DNA from: an uncultured Ruminococcus sp.
GTDB lineage: Bacteria; Bacillota; Clostridia; Oscillospirales; Acutalibacteraceae
Length of the DNA: 50,415 nucleotides
Direction of reading: 5' to 3'
Assembly: GCA_902802795.1 (NCBI GenBank)
Contig: CADCNI010000031.1
Span: 1 to 50,415 of the forward strand
Both the position numbers and the translations under genes were made by a program. Shown here piece after piece: positions 40,260 to 49,174 of the stretch; the stretch's first letter is position 1; the number at the start of each line of letters is the position of its first letter. Under the pieces are notes generated by a model that was given only the letters and a program-made list of their open reading frames with translations, searched no databases and had not been told where the DNA came from.

Positions 40260-42110
40260 TTGACCGTTTATTACGAAAATCCCAAACTGCGGGAGCTGCG
40301 GGAAAAATCCATGAAGCTTCCGCTGCTGCCGGGCGTGTATATCATGCACGACAAGAAAGATAAAATTATTTACATCGGCAAGGCCAAGGCGCTCAAAAAC
40401 CGCGTGAGCCAGTATTTCGGCTCGCAGGAGGGACATACCGAAAAGGTGCGGCGTATGGTGGAGAATGTCGATCATTTTGAATACATTATCACCGACACCG
40501 AATATGAAGCGCTGGTGCTGGAATGCAGCCTGATCAAGCTGCACAAACCGAAATACAATATTCTGCTGAAAGACGACAAGGGCTATCATTATATCAAAAT
40601 CACCAATGAGCCGTATCCGCGTGTGGTGGAGGCCAAGAAAGCAGAGGACGACGGGGCGACCTATCTGGGGCCTTATACGGGAAGCTATGCCGTGCGTCAG
40701 TCGGTGGATGAAGCGTGCAAAATCTTCAAGCTGCCCACCTGCCGCCGCAGTTTTCCGCGGGATATCGGCAAGGGCCGCCCCTGCCTGAATTATTCCATCG
40801 GGCTGTGTCTGGCTCCCTGCCGCGGCAAGCTGCCGAAAGAGGTCTATGACGAGGCAATTGCGGAAGCAAAGGATTTTTTGCGCGGCGGCACCAACACCTC
40901 GGTGGCGCGGCTGACCGAACGTATGAACGAGTGCGCCGAACGGCTGGAATTTGAGAAAGCGGCGCGGCTGCGCGACCGCATCAACGCGCTCAAAAAGATG
41001 AGCGAAAAACAGAAAGTCATCATGACCGCGGTGGAGGAACAGGACGTGATCGCCGTGGCACAGGGCGCGGGCGGCACCGCGTTTGAGGTGTTCCGCTTTA
41101 AGGGCGGCCGGCTGTACGACCGCGAACAGTTCCTGATCGACGACATGATGGGTGAGCCGGAGCTGTGCCGCGCGGAATTTATCAAGCAGTATTACGCTAT
41201 GCGGGAAGTGCCGCCCCGCGTCACGGTGGACGGCGCGGTGGACGACAGCGAACTGCTGGAGCAGATGCTGACCGAGAAACGCGGCAAAAAGGCAAAAATC
41301 ACCGTGCCGCAGAAAGGCGAACAGCAAAAGATCGTGGAGATGTGCCGCCAGAATGCCGCCGAATATCTGGCGCAGTCGAAAGGTAGGACGGGGAAAATCA
41401 CCGCCGCAGTGGACGAACTGGGCCGGCTGCTGGGATTGCCCTCACCTCCCGAATATATTGAGTCCTACGACATTTCCAATACGCAGGGGGACGACAATGT
41501 GGCGGGCATGGTCGTCTTTGAAAACGGCCGACCGCTCAAATCCGCCTACCGCCGCTTCAAGATCAAAACGATCGAGGGACAGGACGACTATGGCTCCATG
41601 CGCGAGGTGATCACGCGGCGATTGCTGGAATACAACGAACACAAGGACGAGGGTAAAGGCTTCGGTCGGTTGCCTGATCTGATTCTGCTGGACGGCGGCG
41701 AGGGGCATGTCAACGCCATTCGCCCGTTGATCGAAGCGTCGGGACTGCCTATCGCTCTCTTTGGCATGGTCAAGGACAGCAAGCACAAAACCCGCGCCAT
41801 CGCGGCAGGCGGTCGGGAGATTTCGCTGACACGCAGCCGCGCCGCTTTCACGCTGGTGTCCACCATACAGGATGAAGTCCACCGTTTTGCCATTACCTAC
41901 CACCACGCCAGCCACGGCAAATCGGTCATCAAAACCAGTCTTACCGACATCGACGGCATCGGCCCCGCGCGTGCGAGGGAGCTTCTCAAGCATTTCAAGA
42001 CGATTTCGGCGGTGTTTAACGCCTCTGTGGACGAGCTGGCCGCTGTCAAGGGGATGAACCGGACCGCAGCGGAAGCGGTGGCTGCCTACGCACGCAACAA
42101 GAAACCGTAA
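40260..42110 (+). CDS. uvrC: Excinuclease ABC subunit UvrC
   Basis: 616 aa. GIY-YIG nuclease domain first (LPGVYIMHDKKDKIIYIGKA, KNRVSQYF), then GRPCLNYSIGLCLAPC. The UVR motif (ARLTERMNECAERLEFEKAA), the RNase H-like C-terminal nuclease (YDISNTQGDDNVAGMVVFEN; LPDLILLDGGEGHVNA) and the HhH tail (LTDIDGIGPARARELLKHF) follow. It makes both incisions in nucleotide excision repair. The start is the TTG at 40260 after AGAGGTGA. A TTGCAG/TACAAT pair about 35 nt upstream may be its promoter. Confidence 0.97.
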   Translation: MTVYYENPKLRELREKSMKLPLLPGVYIMHDKKDKIIYIGKAKALKNRVSQYFGSQEGHTEKVRRMVENVDHFEYIITDTEYEALVLECSLIKLHKPKYNILLKDDKGYHYIKITNEPYPRVVEAKKAEDDGATYLGPYTGSYAVRQSVDEACKIFKLPTCRRSFPRDIGKGRPCLNYSIGLCLAPCRGKLPKEVYDEAIAEAKDFLRGGTNTSVARLTERMNECAERLEFEKAARLRDRINALKKMSEKQKVIMTAVEEQDVIAVAQGAGGTAFEVFRFKGGRLYDREQFLIDDMMGEPELCRAEFIKQYYAMREVPPRVTVDGAVDDSELLEQMLTEKRGKKAKITVPQKGEQQKIVEMCRQNAAEYLAQSKGRTGKITAAVDELGRLLGLPSPPEYIESYDISNTQGDDNVAGMVVFENGRPLKSAYRRFKIKTIEGQDDYGSMREVITRRLLEYNEHKDEGKGFGRLPDLILLDGGEGHVNAIRPLIEASGLPIALFGMVKDSKHKTRAIAAGGREISLTRSRAAFTLVSTIQDEVHRFAITYHHASHGKSVIKTSLTDIDGIGPARARELLKHFKTISAVFNASVDELAAVKGMNRTAAEAVAAYARNKKP

Positions 42111-42262
42111 TTTGGTTTTTGTCGATATTTTTATTCACGTTATGTTCTGTCCGGGACTTTTCTGCTGTGTAAAAAAGGGTGACAAAAGAGAAAGGAAAAA
42201 CAGAAACTTTTGTGACATTCGACATTTTTCTCGCAACACACTTTCTATTTCTCACAAAACAC

Positions 42263-42291
42263 TTTACACAGGAAGAATTATGCTGTATAAT
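42263..42291 (+). promoter_or_regulatory. Promoter of rsmD-coaD
   Basis: TTTACA at 42263-42268, a 17-bp spacer and TATAAT at 42286-42291. It lies within the gap between uvrC and rsmD, about 80 nt before the rsmD start. Confidence 0.78.
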
Positions 42292-42373
42292 AAATGACAA
42301 GATCAAAGGAACTGCTGTCGGGGGAGCTTGCTCTAAAGTGCTGCGGTTCACGCGGAGAAAGGAGCGGCTGTCC

Positions 42374-42943
42374 ATGAGAGTTATCACAGGTACAGCGAGG
42401 GGGCGGCGGCTCAAAACCTTAGAAGGCAGTGACGTGAGACCCACCACCGACAGAGTGAAAGAGGCGATCTTCAGCGTCATTCAGTTTGATCTGGAGGGGC
42501 GCAGGCTGCTCGATTTGTTCGCCGGAAGCGGACAGATGGGTATCGAGGCGTTGAGCCGGGGCGCAAAGGAAGCGGTGTTTGTTGACAGCGCGGCAGCGTC
42601 TGTGGCCGTGGTGCGCGAAAATCTGAAAACCTGCGGGCTGCAAAAAGCGGCCGTTGTGGTGCAGGGCGATGCGCTCGCTTATCTGCGTCCCCGCGCAGGC
42701 AGGGCGGAATTTGACATCGCGTTTCTGGATCCTCCTTACGGCAAGGGCGTTTTGCAGTCGGTGCTTCCCGAGGTGGTTTCCGTGATGAAGCCCACCGGCG
42801 TGATCATCTGCGAGTGTCCGACAGACGAAGCACTTCCGCCGCAGATCGGAGCATTTGCCGTTGACAGGGAGTACCGTTACGGCAAGATCAAGGTCACGTT
42901 TTATCGCTCCGTTGACGCTTCTGCCGATCAGAACGCTGACTAA
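42374..42943 (+). CDS. rsmD: 16S rRNA (guanine966-N2)-methyltransferase RsmD
   Basis: 189 aa. MRVITGTARGRRLKTLEGSD and RPTTDRVKEAIFSVI open the protein. LLDLFAGSGQMGIEALSRGA binds S-adenosylmethionine, and LDPPYGKG is the catalytic D/NPPY motif. ATG 42374 follows AAAGGAG. The rsmD-coaD order is conserved in Firmicutes; coaD starts 14 nt after the stop. Confidence 0.95.
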   Translation: MRVITGTARGRRLKTLEGSDVRPTTDRVKEAIFSVIQFDLEGRRLLDLFAGSGQMGIEALSRGAKEAVFVDSAAASVAVVRENLKTCGLQKAAVVVQGDALAYLRPRAGRAEFDIAFLDPPYGKGVLQSVLPEVVSVMKPTGVIICECPTDEALPPQIGAFAVDREYRYGKIKVTFYRSVDASADQNAD

Positions 42944-42957
42944 AGGAGGGACAGGGC

Positions 42958-43452
42958 ATGAAAATTGCGATTTGTCCCGGCAGCTTTGATCCCGTCACGC
43001 TCGGCCATCTCGATATTATTCGGAGAGCGTCGCAGATGTTTGACAAGGTGATCGTTGCCGTTTTGGTCAATCCCGAAAAAAATCCGTCTTTTACCGCTGA
43101 GGAACGGCTGGACATGATCCGCCGTGTGCTCACGGACATCCCTAACGTGGAGGTCGAGTGTTTTGAGGGTCTGCTGGCGGACTATGCGCGGCTGAAAAAC
43201 GCGCATACCATCGTCAAGGGGCTTCGGGCGGTGACGGACTTTGAATATGAATTTCAGATGGCGCTGATCAACCGGAAGCTGAATCCCGAGGCGGACACGG
43301 TTTTTTTGACCACCAGTTCGCAGCACATGTATCTTTCCTCCAGCATGGTCAAATCCATTGCCAGCTTTGGAGGGGATATTTCGGATTTTGTGCCGGAATG
43401 CATCTGTGATGAAATCAGTCGGCGTCTGGGTTCGCAAAACCAATCAGAATAA
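42958..43452 (+). CDS. coaD: Phosphopantetheine adenylyltransferase
   Basis: 164 aa, standard length. CPGSFDPVTLGHLDIIRRAS holds the nucleotidyltransferase HxGH-like motif, KGLRAVTDFEYEFQMALINR the pantetheine site, and YLSSSMVKSIASFGGDIS the C-terminal ISSTxVR-like motif. It adenylates 4'-phosphopantetheine in CoA synthesis. ATG follows AAAGGAGGG. Confidence 0.97.
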   Translation: MKIAICPGSFDPVTLGHLDIIRRASQMFDKVIVAVLVNPEKNPSFTAEERLDMIRRVLTDIPNVEVECFEGLLADYARLKNAHTIVKGLRAVTDFEYEFQMALINRKLNPEADTVFLTTSSQHMYLSSSMVKSIASFGGDISDFVPECICDEISRRLGSQNQSE

Positions 43453-43489
43453 ATGGAACTATCCTAAAAATAAAGGAGTAATTGAAATT

Positions 43490-44026
43490 ATGAAAAGTGT
43501 AGAGGAACTTCTTAGCAGCATTGACGAAATTATGGACAAGGCGAAATCCTTCCCCTTTGGCGGTGACAAGTGCATCGTGGACAGCCGTGAGTTGGCCGCT
43601 GTTCTGGACGAGATCAGAATGAATCTGCCCCAGGAAATCCGCAAGGCGAAAGGTATCGTTTCGGAGCGCGGCATGATCATTGCCGAAGCCAACAAAGAGG
43701 CGGACGAGATCGTGAGCAAGGCGCAGGAGCGAGCCAGAGCGCTGGTCAATCAGGAGGTCATTCTGAAAGAGGCCAAGGAAAAGGCGGACAAGCTGCTCGC
43801 TGCCGCTGAGGAGCAGGCCAATGAGCTGTTGAGAGGAACCTTTGCTTTTTCTGACAATATCCTTTTGGAAACGGAGAACACGGTCAACCAGAATCTTGAT
43901 AGTGTAAGACAGGCACGCAAGAATCTGCGTTCCGCTGCCAAGGCGAAAGCCGCCAGCAACAAAGCGGCGCGGCAGAATGAGTCTGCACCCGCAGCCGCAG
44001 CGGAGGAGGCTTCTGCCGAAGAGTAA
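43490..44026 (+). CDS. Coiled-coil protein downstream of coaD
   Basis: 178 aa, mostly helical. A central heptad-rich section (MIIAEANKEADEIVSKAQER; ILKEAKEKADKLLAAAEEQA) resembles F/V-ATPase peripheral-stalk or DivIVA-like coiled coils, and an Ala/Lys/Glu-rich tail follows. No enzymatic motif. Genes of this kind often follow coaD in Ruminococcaceae-like genomes; a role in scaffolding is only a guess. ATG 43490 follows AAAGGAG; the longer frame begins inside coaD. Confidence 0.85.
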   Translation: MKSVEELLSSIDEIMDKAKSFPFGGDKCIVDSRELAAVLDEIRMNLPQEIRKAKGIVSERGMIIAEANKEADEIVSKAQERARALVNQEVILKEAKEKADKLLAAAEEQANELLRGTFAFSDNILLETENTVNQNLDSVRQARKNLRSAAKAKAASNKAARQNESAPAAAAEEASAEE

Positions 44027-44089
44027 GCCGCACGGTTTTGTTCTAACAAACAGGACGGATGTTTAGGAAATCAAATAACAAACGCAGTA

Positions 44090-44133
44090 AAAAAGCTGTC
44101 GCAACGGAATGATTCCGGATGCGGCAGCTTTTT
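44090..44133 (+). terminator. Terminator after the coiled-coil gene
   Basis: AAAAAGCTG and CAGCTTTTT with inner CGCA/TGCG and CGGAAT/ATTCCG pairs form a strong stem followed by a T-run. Confidence 0.9.
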
Positions 44134-44160
44134 CGGTTTGCGTGTGACGTTCTGTTGTTT

Positions 44161-44390
44161 ATACTAATTTTCGATTGAAAGAAGACAATGATTCGCGAGG
44201 ATATTTTGTGCCATGCAAGGATGACGACGACGGCGGACTGGCGCCCGCCTATAGCAATCCAAACAAACAAAAAGACAAGTTCGGCGCGATGGTGAGCACA
44301 TGGCTGCGTTGTCGTCCTAGGTGGGCGCCAGCCCACCGTCGTCCTCCGTGTCTCCCTGATTATTTGGATTGCTATAGTCGATAATTAGTA
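44161..44390. repeat. Repeat C copy with nested insertions
   Basis: ATACTAATTTTCGATTGAAA at the left end and TCGATAATTAGTAT at the right end are inverse and belong to repeat C. Between them lie a partial inverted copy of the mini-element core (44221-44250; GGCGGGC-GCCA-GTCCGCC on the minus strand) and complete copy 3. The stretch shows stacked insertion of small repeats. The right end touches the stop codon of the nlpC-type gene. Confidence 0.7.
44252..44374 (+). mobile_element. TA-flanked palindromic mini-element, copy 3
   Basis: 123 bp, nearly identical to copy 2 apart from one base (GCGCGAT for GCGCGCT) and a short deletion near the right end. TA at 44250-44251 and 44375-44376. It is nested inside repeat C and directly abuts a partial inverted core of the same family. 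Confidence 0.9.
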
Positions 44391-45098
44391 TTATGCGGCA
44401 GTGTTGTTGAAGAGGCGGTAGTAGACATATTCACTGTTAATGACGTTTATTTCGGTGATGATAACACCCTCTTCCGGATAGGCATGGATGACTTTACTGT
44501 CGCCCATGTAAATCGCGGCATGCCCTGTATATTTGGAGGTGAACAAAGGAGGAGGCGCTACGCAGAGATCGCCGGGAGCTACATCGTAAACAGAAATCAC
44601 TTCTCCAATTCCCCGCTCACTCAATCTAAATTGTGCGCCGGCTGTGCGGGGCAGACTGATGCCAAAATGAGCGTAGACCTGTTGGGTGAAGCCGGAGCAG
44701 TCGATCCCTTTCCTCAGGTCGTTGCCGCCGTAGACATAAGGAGTGCCGAGGAACTGCTGTGCATAAGCGACCACCTCATTGCCGTTCAGTGAGGAAGGCG
44801 GCTGCATTTTGGCGGTAGTGGTGGTGGTTTTGACAGTGATTTCAGCGGTAGTGGCGGTCGTGCTTGTCACGGTTGCTTTGGTTGCGGTGGTGGACGGCGC
44901 GGCGGTTTGTGTGGTGGGGGCAGCGGTGGTTGTGTTGACAGAGGATGCCACAAGGCTGTCTGCGGCGCTGTTTGGGCGAAGATTGTGCGGGCTAACAACG
45001 CCGGTGGAAACCAGTGCAATGAGACTCAACGAAGAAAGTATGACCAGAATGGCGGCAGAGCCGCAGAATATGGCTGTTTTTTTAAGAATGTCCAACAT
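44391..45098 (-). CDS. NlpC/P60 peptidoglycan hydrolase, membrane-anchored (paralogue 1)
   Basis: 235 aa. One N-terminal transmembrane helix (about 9-33), a Thr/Ala-rich linker (50-100) and an NlpC/P60 domain (105-235). Catalytic Cys in GIDCSGFTQQVY, His in YTGHAAIYMG, and a third His in KVIHAYPEEG. Such enzymes cut D-Glu/diamino-acid bonds in wall peptides. It is a tandem paralogue of the next gene upstream, with 37 nt between them. The linker and anchor resemble those of the L,D-transpeptidase at 1279. Confidence 0.92.
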   Translation of the reverse strand: MLDILKKTAIFCGSAAILVILSSLSLIALVSTGVVSPHNLRPNSAADSLVASSVNTTTAAPTTQTAAPSTTATKATVTSTTATTAEITVKTTTTTAKMQPPSSLNGNEVVAYAQQFLGTPYVYGGNDLRKGIDCSGFTQQVYAHFGISLPRTAGAQFRLSERGIGEVISVYDVAPGDLCVAPPPLFTSKYTGHAAIYMGDSKVIHAYPEEGVIITEINVINSEYVYYRLFNNTAA

Positions 45099-45135
45099 GA
45101 TATCTCCTCGTATAAAATATTTGCGACTTTGTATC

Positions 45136-45822
45136 TTATCCCGCAGTATTGTTGAAAATACGGTGGAAGGAATAGTCGCCTATGAGATTATCCAGATTGG
45201 TGATGACAACGCCTTCTCCGGGAAGCGCGTTGATTACCATATTGTTGCCCATGTAAATGGCCGCATGCCCCGTGTATGGCATGGAGGGATCATCATAAAC
45301 CGTTGTGCAGAGATCACCGGGGAGAAGCTCATCATAGGAAATCGGCGTACCCTTTTTGTGCTGGGCGGCAGCGGTACGGGGCAGGCTGATGCCGAAATGG
45401 CCGTAAACGAGTTTGGTGAAACCGGAACAATCGACCCCGTTTCTCAGATCGTTGCCCGCGTAGACATAAGACGTGCCGAGAAATTGCTTGGCGTAAGCGA
45501 CAACTTCGTTGCCGTTCAGGGAGGACGGCGCCTGTTTTTTGGTGGTGGTGGTGGTTTTGACTATGATTTCGGCTGTTGTGGTGGTGCTTTTCACTGCCAC
45601 CTCAGTCGTAGTGGTGGTAGGCGCGGTAGTCTGTGCTGTTTCGACGGTGGCAACGGTTGTGTCGGCAGCGGATACCACAAGGCTGTCCGCTGTGCGGTTC
45701 GGGCGAATCTTGTTCGGGCTTACTACGCCGGTGGAAACCAGTGCGATCAGACTGACCGAGGAGAGTGTGACCACAGCGGCGACGGAACCGAAAAAGATAG
45801 CGGATTTTTTGAGAATGTCCAT
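45136..45822 (-). CDS. NlpC/P60 peptidoglycan hydrolase, membrane-anchored (paralogue 2)
   Basis: 228 aa with the same design as its neighbour: helix at about 8-32, Thr/Val-rich linker, then the catalytic domain. Cys in GVDCSGFTKLVY and His in YTGHAAIYMG are kept, but the third residue is Asn (MVINALPGEG) rather than His; both occur in the family. The loop between the active-site Cys and His differs in length and sequence, suggesting different substrate preference after duplication. Start follows AAAGGAG. Confidence 0.92.
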   Translation of the reverse strand: MDILKKSAIFFGSVAAVVTLSSVSLIALVSTGVVSPNKIRPNRTADSLVVSAADTTVATVETAQTTAPTTTTTEVAVKSTTTTAEIIVKTTTTTKKQAPSSLNGNEVVAYAKQFLGTSYVYAGNDLRNGVDCSGFTKLVYGHFGISLPRTAAAQHKKGTPISYDELLPGDLCTTVYDDPSMPYTGHAAIYMGNNMVINALPGEGVVITNLDNLIGDYSFHRIFNNTAG

Positions 45823-46111
45823 AAAAAAATCTCCTTTGCATGGGGTGAAGAATTAAATAGAAACGATATATGATGTTATTATACACCATCGACGGACACA
45901 AATCAAGAGAATTGTTCTGATGTTTGCCTATGTGTGTTATACTGTTTCTTTATTTATGTTACCGTTTTTTTGAGTGAGAGTCTGACAAAAAGTGAGGAAG
46001 AAAAACAATGACTGTTTTGCAAATGAACTATCTTGATTTTTCTGTAAGATGTGCTATAATGAATGCAAATCACTTTGGCGCAAATTTTACCTGACAAGGA
46101 GAACAGAACAT

Positions 46112-47395
46112 ATGAGTGAAATGAAAATCGGAACCAAATGTGTGCAGGCAGGCTACACCCCCAAGAACGGTGAGCCGCGTGTCTTGCCGATCGCGCAGAG
46201 CACGACCTACAAATATGACTCCTCTGTGCAGATGGCAAAGCTGTTTGATCTGGAAGAGGACGGCTTTTTCTATACCCGTCTCGCCAACCCCACCGTGGAC
46301 GCGGTGGAAAAGAAAATCGCGGCGCTCGAGGGCGGCGTGATGGCGATTCTCACCAGTGCGGGACAGGCGGCTTCCATGTATTCGGTGCTGAATGTCTGCA
46401 AGGCGGGCGATCATCTTATCAGCTCGTCCGCGATTTACGGCGGCACCTACAATCTTTTCAACAAGACACTGCGCGATATGGGCGTTGATGTGGATTTCAT
46501 CGAACCGGACGCGCCGATCGACGAGATCAACAAGCTGTTTAAAGACAATACCAAATGCGTCTTTACCGAGATGCTCTCCAACCCTGCGCTGACGGTGCTG
46601 GATCTGGAAAAATGGGCGGAGGCGGCCCATTCCCACGGCGTTCCGCTGATCGTTGACAACACTTTCCCGACCGCCATCAACTGCCGCCCCATCGAATTCG
46701 GCGCGGATGTGGTGGTGCATTCCACCAGCAAATACATGGACGGTCATGCCTGCGCCCTCGGCGGCGTGGTGGTGGACAGCGGCAAGTTTGATTGGAGAAA
46801 CGGCAAGTTCCCGATGTTTACCGAGCCGGACGAGACGTATCACGGCGTGGTTTATGCCGACCATTTCGGCCCGGCGGCCTACGGCGCGAAAATCCGCGTT
46901 CATCTTATGCGCGATATGGGCGCGATGATGGCGCCGCAGAATGCCTTCCTGCTCAATCTTGGCCTGGAGACGCTCCACCTGAGAATGCCCCGCCACTGTG
47001 AGAACGCGCAGGCGGTGGCCGAGTTCCTGCAAAACGATGAGCGCGTGGCGTGGGTCAATTATCCCGGTCTGCCCGGTAACAAGTATTACGAGCTCGCGCA
47101 GAAATATATGCCCCACGGCACCTGCGGCGTGGTTTCTTTCGGCGTGAAAGGCGGCCGTGAGGCAGCGACGAAGTTTATGGATTCGCTGAAACTCGCGGCG
47201 ATCGTCACGCATGTCGCTGACGCGAGAACCTGCGTGCTGCATCCGGCCAGCACCACCCACCGTCAGCTCAATGACAAGGAACTGGAGGAATGCGGCGTTT
47301 CCGCCGATCTTATCCGCTTCTCGGTGGGCATCGAGGACAAAGAGGACATCATCGCGGATATCGACCAGGCGCTTGCCGCCGCGACTGCGGAGTGA
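46112..47395 (+). CDS. metY: O-acetylhomoserine sulfhydrylase family enzyme
   Basis: 427 aa, Cys/Met-metabolism PLP enzyme. AQSTTYKYDSSVQMAKLFDL near the N-terminus, FYTRLANPTVDAVEKKIAAL, VDNTFPTAINCRPIEFGADV, and the PLP lysine in VVHSTSKYMDGHACALGGVV. HPASTTHRQL near 375 is the C-terminal signature. It makes homocysteine from O-acetylhomoserine and sulfide; a related gamma-synthase activity cannot be excluded. ATG 46112 follows AAGGAG. I see no S-box or T-box in the leader. A TTGATT/TATAAT promoter lies about 50-85 nt upstream. Confidence 0.92.
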   Translation: MSEMKIGTKCVQAGYTPKNGEPRVLPIAQSTTYKYDSSVQMAKLFDLEEDGFFYTRLANPTVDAVEKKIAALEGGVMAILTSAGQAASMYSVLNVCKAGDHLISSSAIYGGTYNLFNKTLRDMGVDVDFIEPDAPIDEINKLFKDNTKCVFTEMLSNPALTVLDLEKWAEAAHSHGVPLIVDNTFPTAINCRPIEFGADVVVHSTSKYMDGHACALGGVVVDSGKFDWRNGKFPMFTEPDETYHGVVYADHFGPAAYGAKIRVHLMRDMGAMMAPQNAFLLNLGLETLHLRMPRHCENAQAVAEFLQNDERVAWVNYPGLPGNKYYELAQKYMPHGTCGVVSFGVKGGREAATKFMDSLKLAAIVTHVADARTCVLHPASTTHRQLNDKELEECGVSADLIRFSVGIEDKEDIIADIDQALAAATAE

Positions 47396-47440
47396 TGTTT
47401 TTGTAAAAATATTGCATCCTCTTATCATTTATGCTACAAT

Positions 47441-47479
47441 AAAAATGCCTGTGCAATGTGCCTTGCGCAGGCATTTTTT
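47441..47479 (+). terminator. Terminator after metY
   Basis: AAAAATGCCTGTGCA and TTGCGCAGGCATTTTTT form a strong stem followed by a T-run. Confidence 0.92.
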
Positions 47480-47620
47480 GAATATCATCCGAAAGAGGAT
47501 TACCGCGTGATGAAAAAGAATCGAGTAAAAGTTGGCATGCACGCTGGCAGTGACAGCCTTGACGCGCGCAGCGGGTTATCCGGCCGGAAAGATAATTCCC
47601 AAAAATATATGGAGGCGACG

Positions 47621-48211
47621 ATGATGAACGAATCAACCAAAAGCTTTGAAGAGATCGCGGAGGGATTCCGTGCGATGGGCGTTGATGTGAGCGATGAGGT
47701 GGTGCGGCAATGTCATAAAAATTTCGACAGTCTGCCCAAGGAAATCCAATCGGAAGCGGAGGGACTGGAACAGGATATTTTTGCGACTGAGTTGATGCTG
47801 GGGGCGGAGTCTCAGCCGATTTCCGGCAAGTTGTACTGTTTTTCTGTGGAGGTAGAGGATATTTCCTGCATGGCGGAAGTTTTCTTTGACGGCGTAACGT
47901 CCATCAGCGGGGGCGCGTTTGAAATTACCGACATTGAAAAGGAAGCCGTCACTCCTGAAATGGAGGAATCAGGCGTTTACCAGCAGAAGATAAGCTACCG
48001 TGTGAACGGCACAAAGTATGAATATGACGCTTCGATTCAGTATGACTGGTTTGACGTCGGCGTCATCTCGGCGCTGAACGAGGCGTTGGCTAGCGAGAGA
48101 TTGGACAAGCGTCTGTTTGGCGACTGTTCGTCCGATATTATGATGATTAGCTATTGCACAAAGGAATGGGCAGAGGAATTCAACGAAAAGACCGGATTTG
48201 ATTTGCATTAA
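47621..48211 (+). CDS. Hypothetical soluble protein
   Basis: 196 aa, acidic. MMNESTKSFEEIAEGFRAMG opens it; SGKLYCFSVEVEDISCMAEV and SYRVNGTKYEYDASIQYDWF suggest a beta-rich middle. The C-terminus SSDIMMISYCTKEWAEEFNE is helical. I do not recognise the family. The ATG at 47621 follows GGAGG; an in-frame ATG at 47510 with AGAGGA upstream would add 37 low-complexity residues and is the main alternative. The patatin gene follows closely. Confidence 0.78.
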   Translation: MMNESTKSFEEIAEGFRAMGVDVSDEVVRQCHKNFDSLPKEIQSEAEGLEQDIFATELMLGAESQPISGKLYCFSVEVEDISCMAEVFFDGVTSISGGAFEITDIEKEAVTPEMEESGVYQQKISYRVNGTKYEYDASIQYDWFDVGVISALNEALASERLDKRLFGDCSSDIMMISYCTKEWAEEFNEKTGFDLH

Positions 48212-48236
48212 TGATGAATGGAAAGGCGGAATGAAT

Positions 48237-49079
48237 ATGAGCGTTGGACTGGTGCTGGAAGGCGGCGCGATGCGGGGACTGTACACCGCGGGCGTGCTGG
48301 ATATTTTTATGGATAACGGTATCAAAGCCGATACGATCATCGGCACTTCGGCGGGGGTACTGTTCGGAGTGAATTACCCGTCGGGACAGCGGGGCAGGGC
48401 ACTGCGCTACAATCTGAAATACGCGCCGAAGGGGTGCTATATGGGAATCCGTTCGCTGCTGACGACGGGCAATATCATCAACAGGCAGTTCGCCTATTAC
48501 GACCTGCCCTCCAAGCTGGATGTGTTTGACGAAGCGGCCTATGAAGCTTCCGGCATGGATTTTTACGCGACGGTCACTAATGTGGAAACGGGCGAAGCGG
48601 AATATATCAAAATCACCGACTGCTTCGGGCAGATGGAAGCCATGCGGGCGACCTCCGCCATGCCGTTTGTGTCGCGCATTGTGGCGTATGAGGGGAAGAA
48701 ATATCTGGACGGCGGCGTGGCGGACAGCATTCCCGTTGACAAATGCCGTGAAATGGGCTGCGACAAGATCATCGTGGTGCTCACCCGTCCGCTTGATTAT
48801 CGCAAATCCCCCTCTGATCCGCGGTTGGCCCAGCGGTTCTACGGGAAGAAATACCCGAAGCTGACAGAGCGCATCAACAACCGCTATGCCGAATATAACG
48901 CCTGCGTAGAGAAGATCATCGGAATGGAACAGCGAGGAGAAATCTTTGTCATTCGTCCGTCACGGACAGTGAAAGTCAAGCACATTGAGCGGGACACCCG
49001 AAAATTGCAGGCCATCTATGATTTAGGCGCGGAGGACTGCGCCGCGAGAATGGATGAGCTGAAAGAATACTTGCAATAA
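48237..49079 (+). CDS. Patatin-like phospholipase
   Basis: 280 aa. Oxyanion loop GLVLEGGAMRGLYTAGVLD, nucleophile Ser in IIGTSAGVLFG, and catalytic Asp in YLDGGVADSIPVD form the Ser-Asp dyad. It is close to the short YjjU-like patatins of Firmicutes; the substrate is unknown, probably acyl lipids at the membrane. ATG 48237 follows AAAGGCGG by seven nt; the ATG at 48231 is too near that site. It lies 25 nt after the preceding gene. Confidence 0.93.
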   Translation: MSVGLVLEGGAMRGLYTAGVLDIFMDNGIKADTIIGTSAGVLFGVNYPSGQRGRALRYNLKYAPKGCYMGIRSLLTTGNIINRQFAYYDLPSKLDVFDEAAYEASGMDFYATVTNVETGEAEYIKITDCFGQMEAMRATSAMPFVSRIVAYEGKKYLDGGVADSIPVDKCREMGCDKIIVVLTRPLDYRKSPSDPRLAQRFYGKKYPKLTERINNRYAEYNACVEKIIGMEQRGEIFVIRPSRTVKVKHIERDTRKLQAIYDLGAEDCAARMDELKEYLQ

Positions 49080-49174
49080 ATGGGATTTGAAGATAAGAAT
49101 AAACAGATTGATTTCTTGACAAGCAAAATAAATAACATTTTTTTGATAACAGAAGAATGTGAGGTATAGTAAAT

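Noticed and set aside
45823-46111. Search for a SAM (S-box) riboswitch or T-box before metY
   Set aside because: No conserved S-box or T-box sequence and no terminator hairpin in the leader; only an ordinary promoter is seen.
46070-47428. 452-codon ORF opposite metY
   Set aside because: Antisense shadow, His/Arg-rich and without family resemblance.
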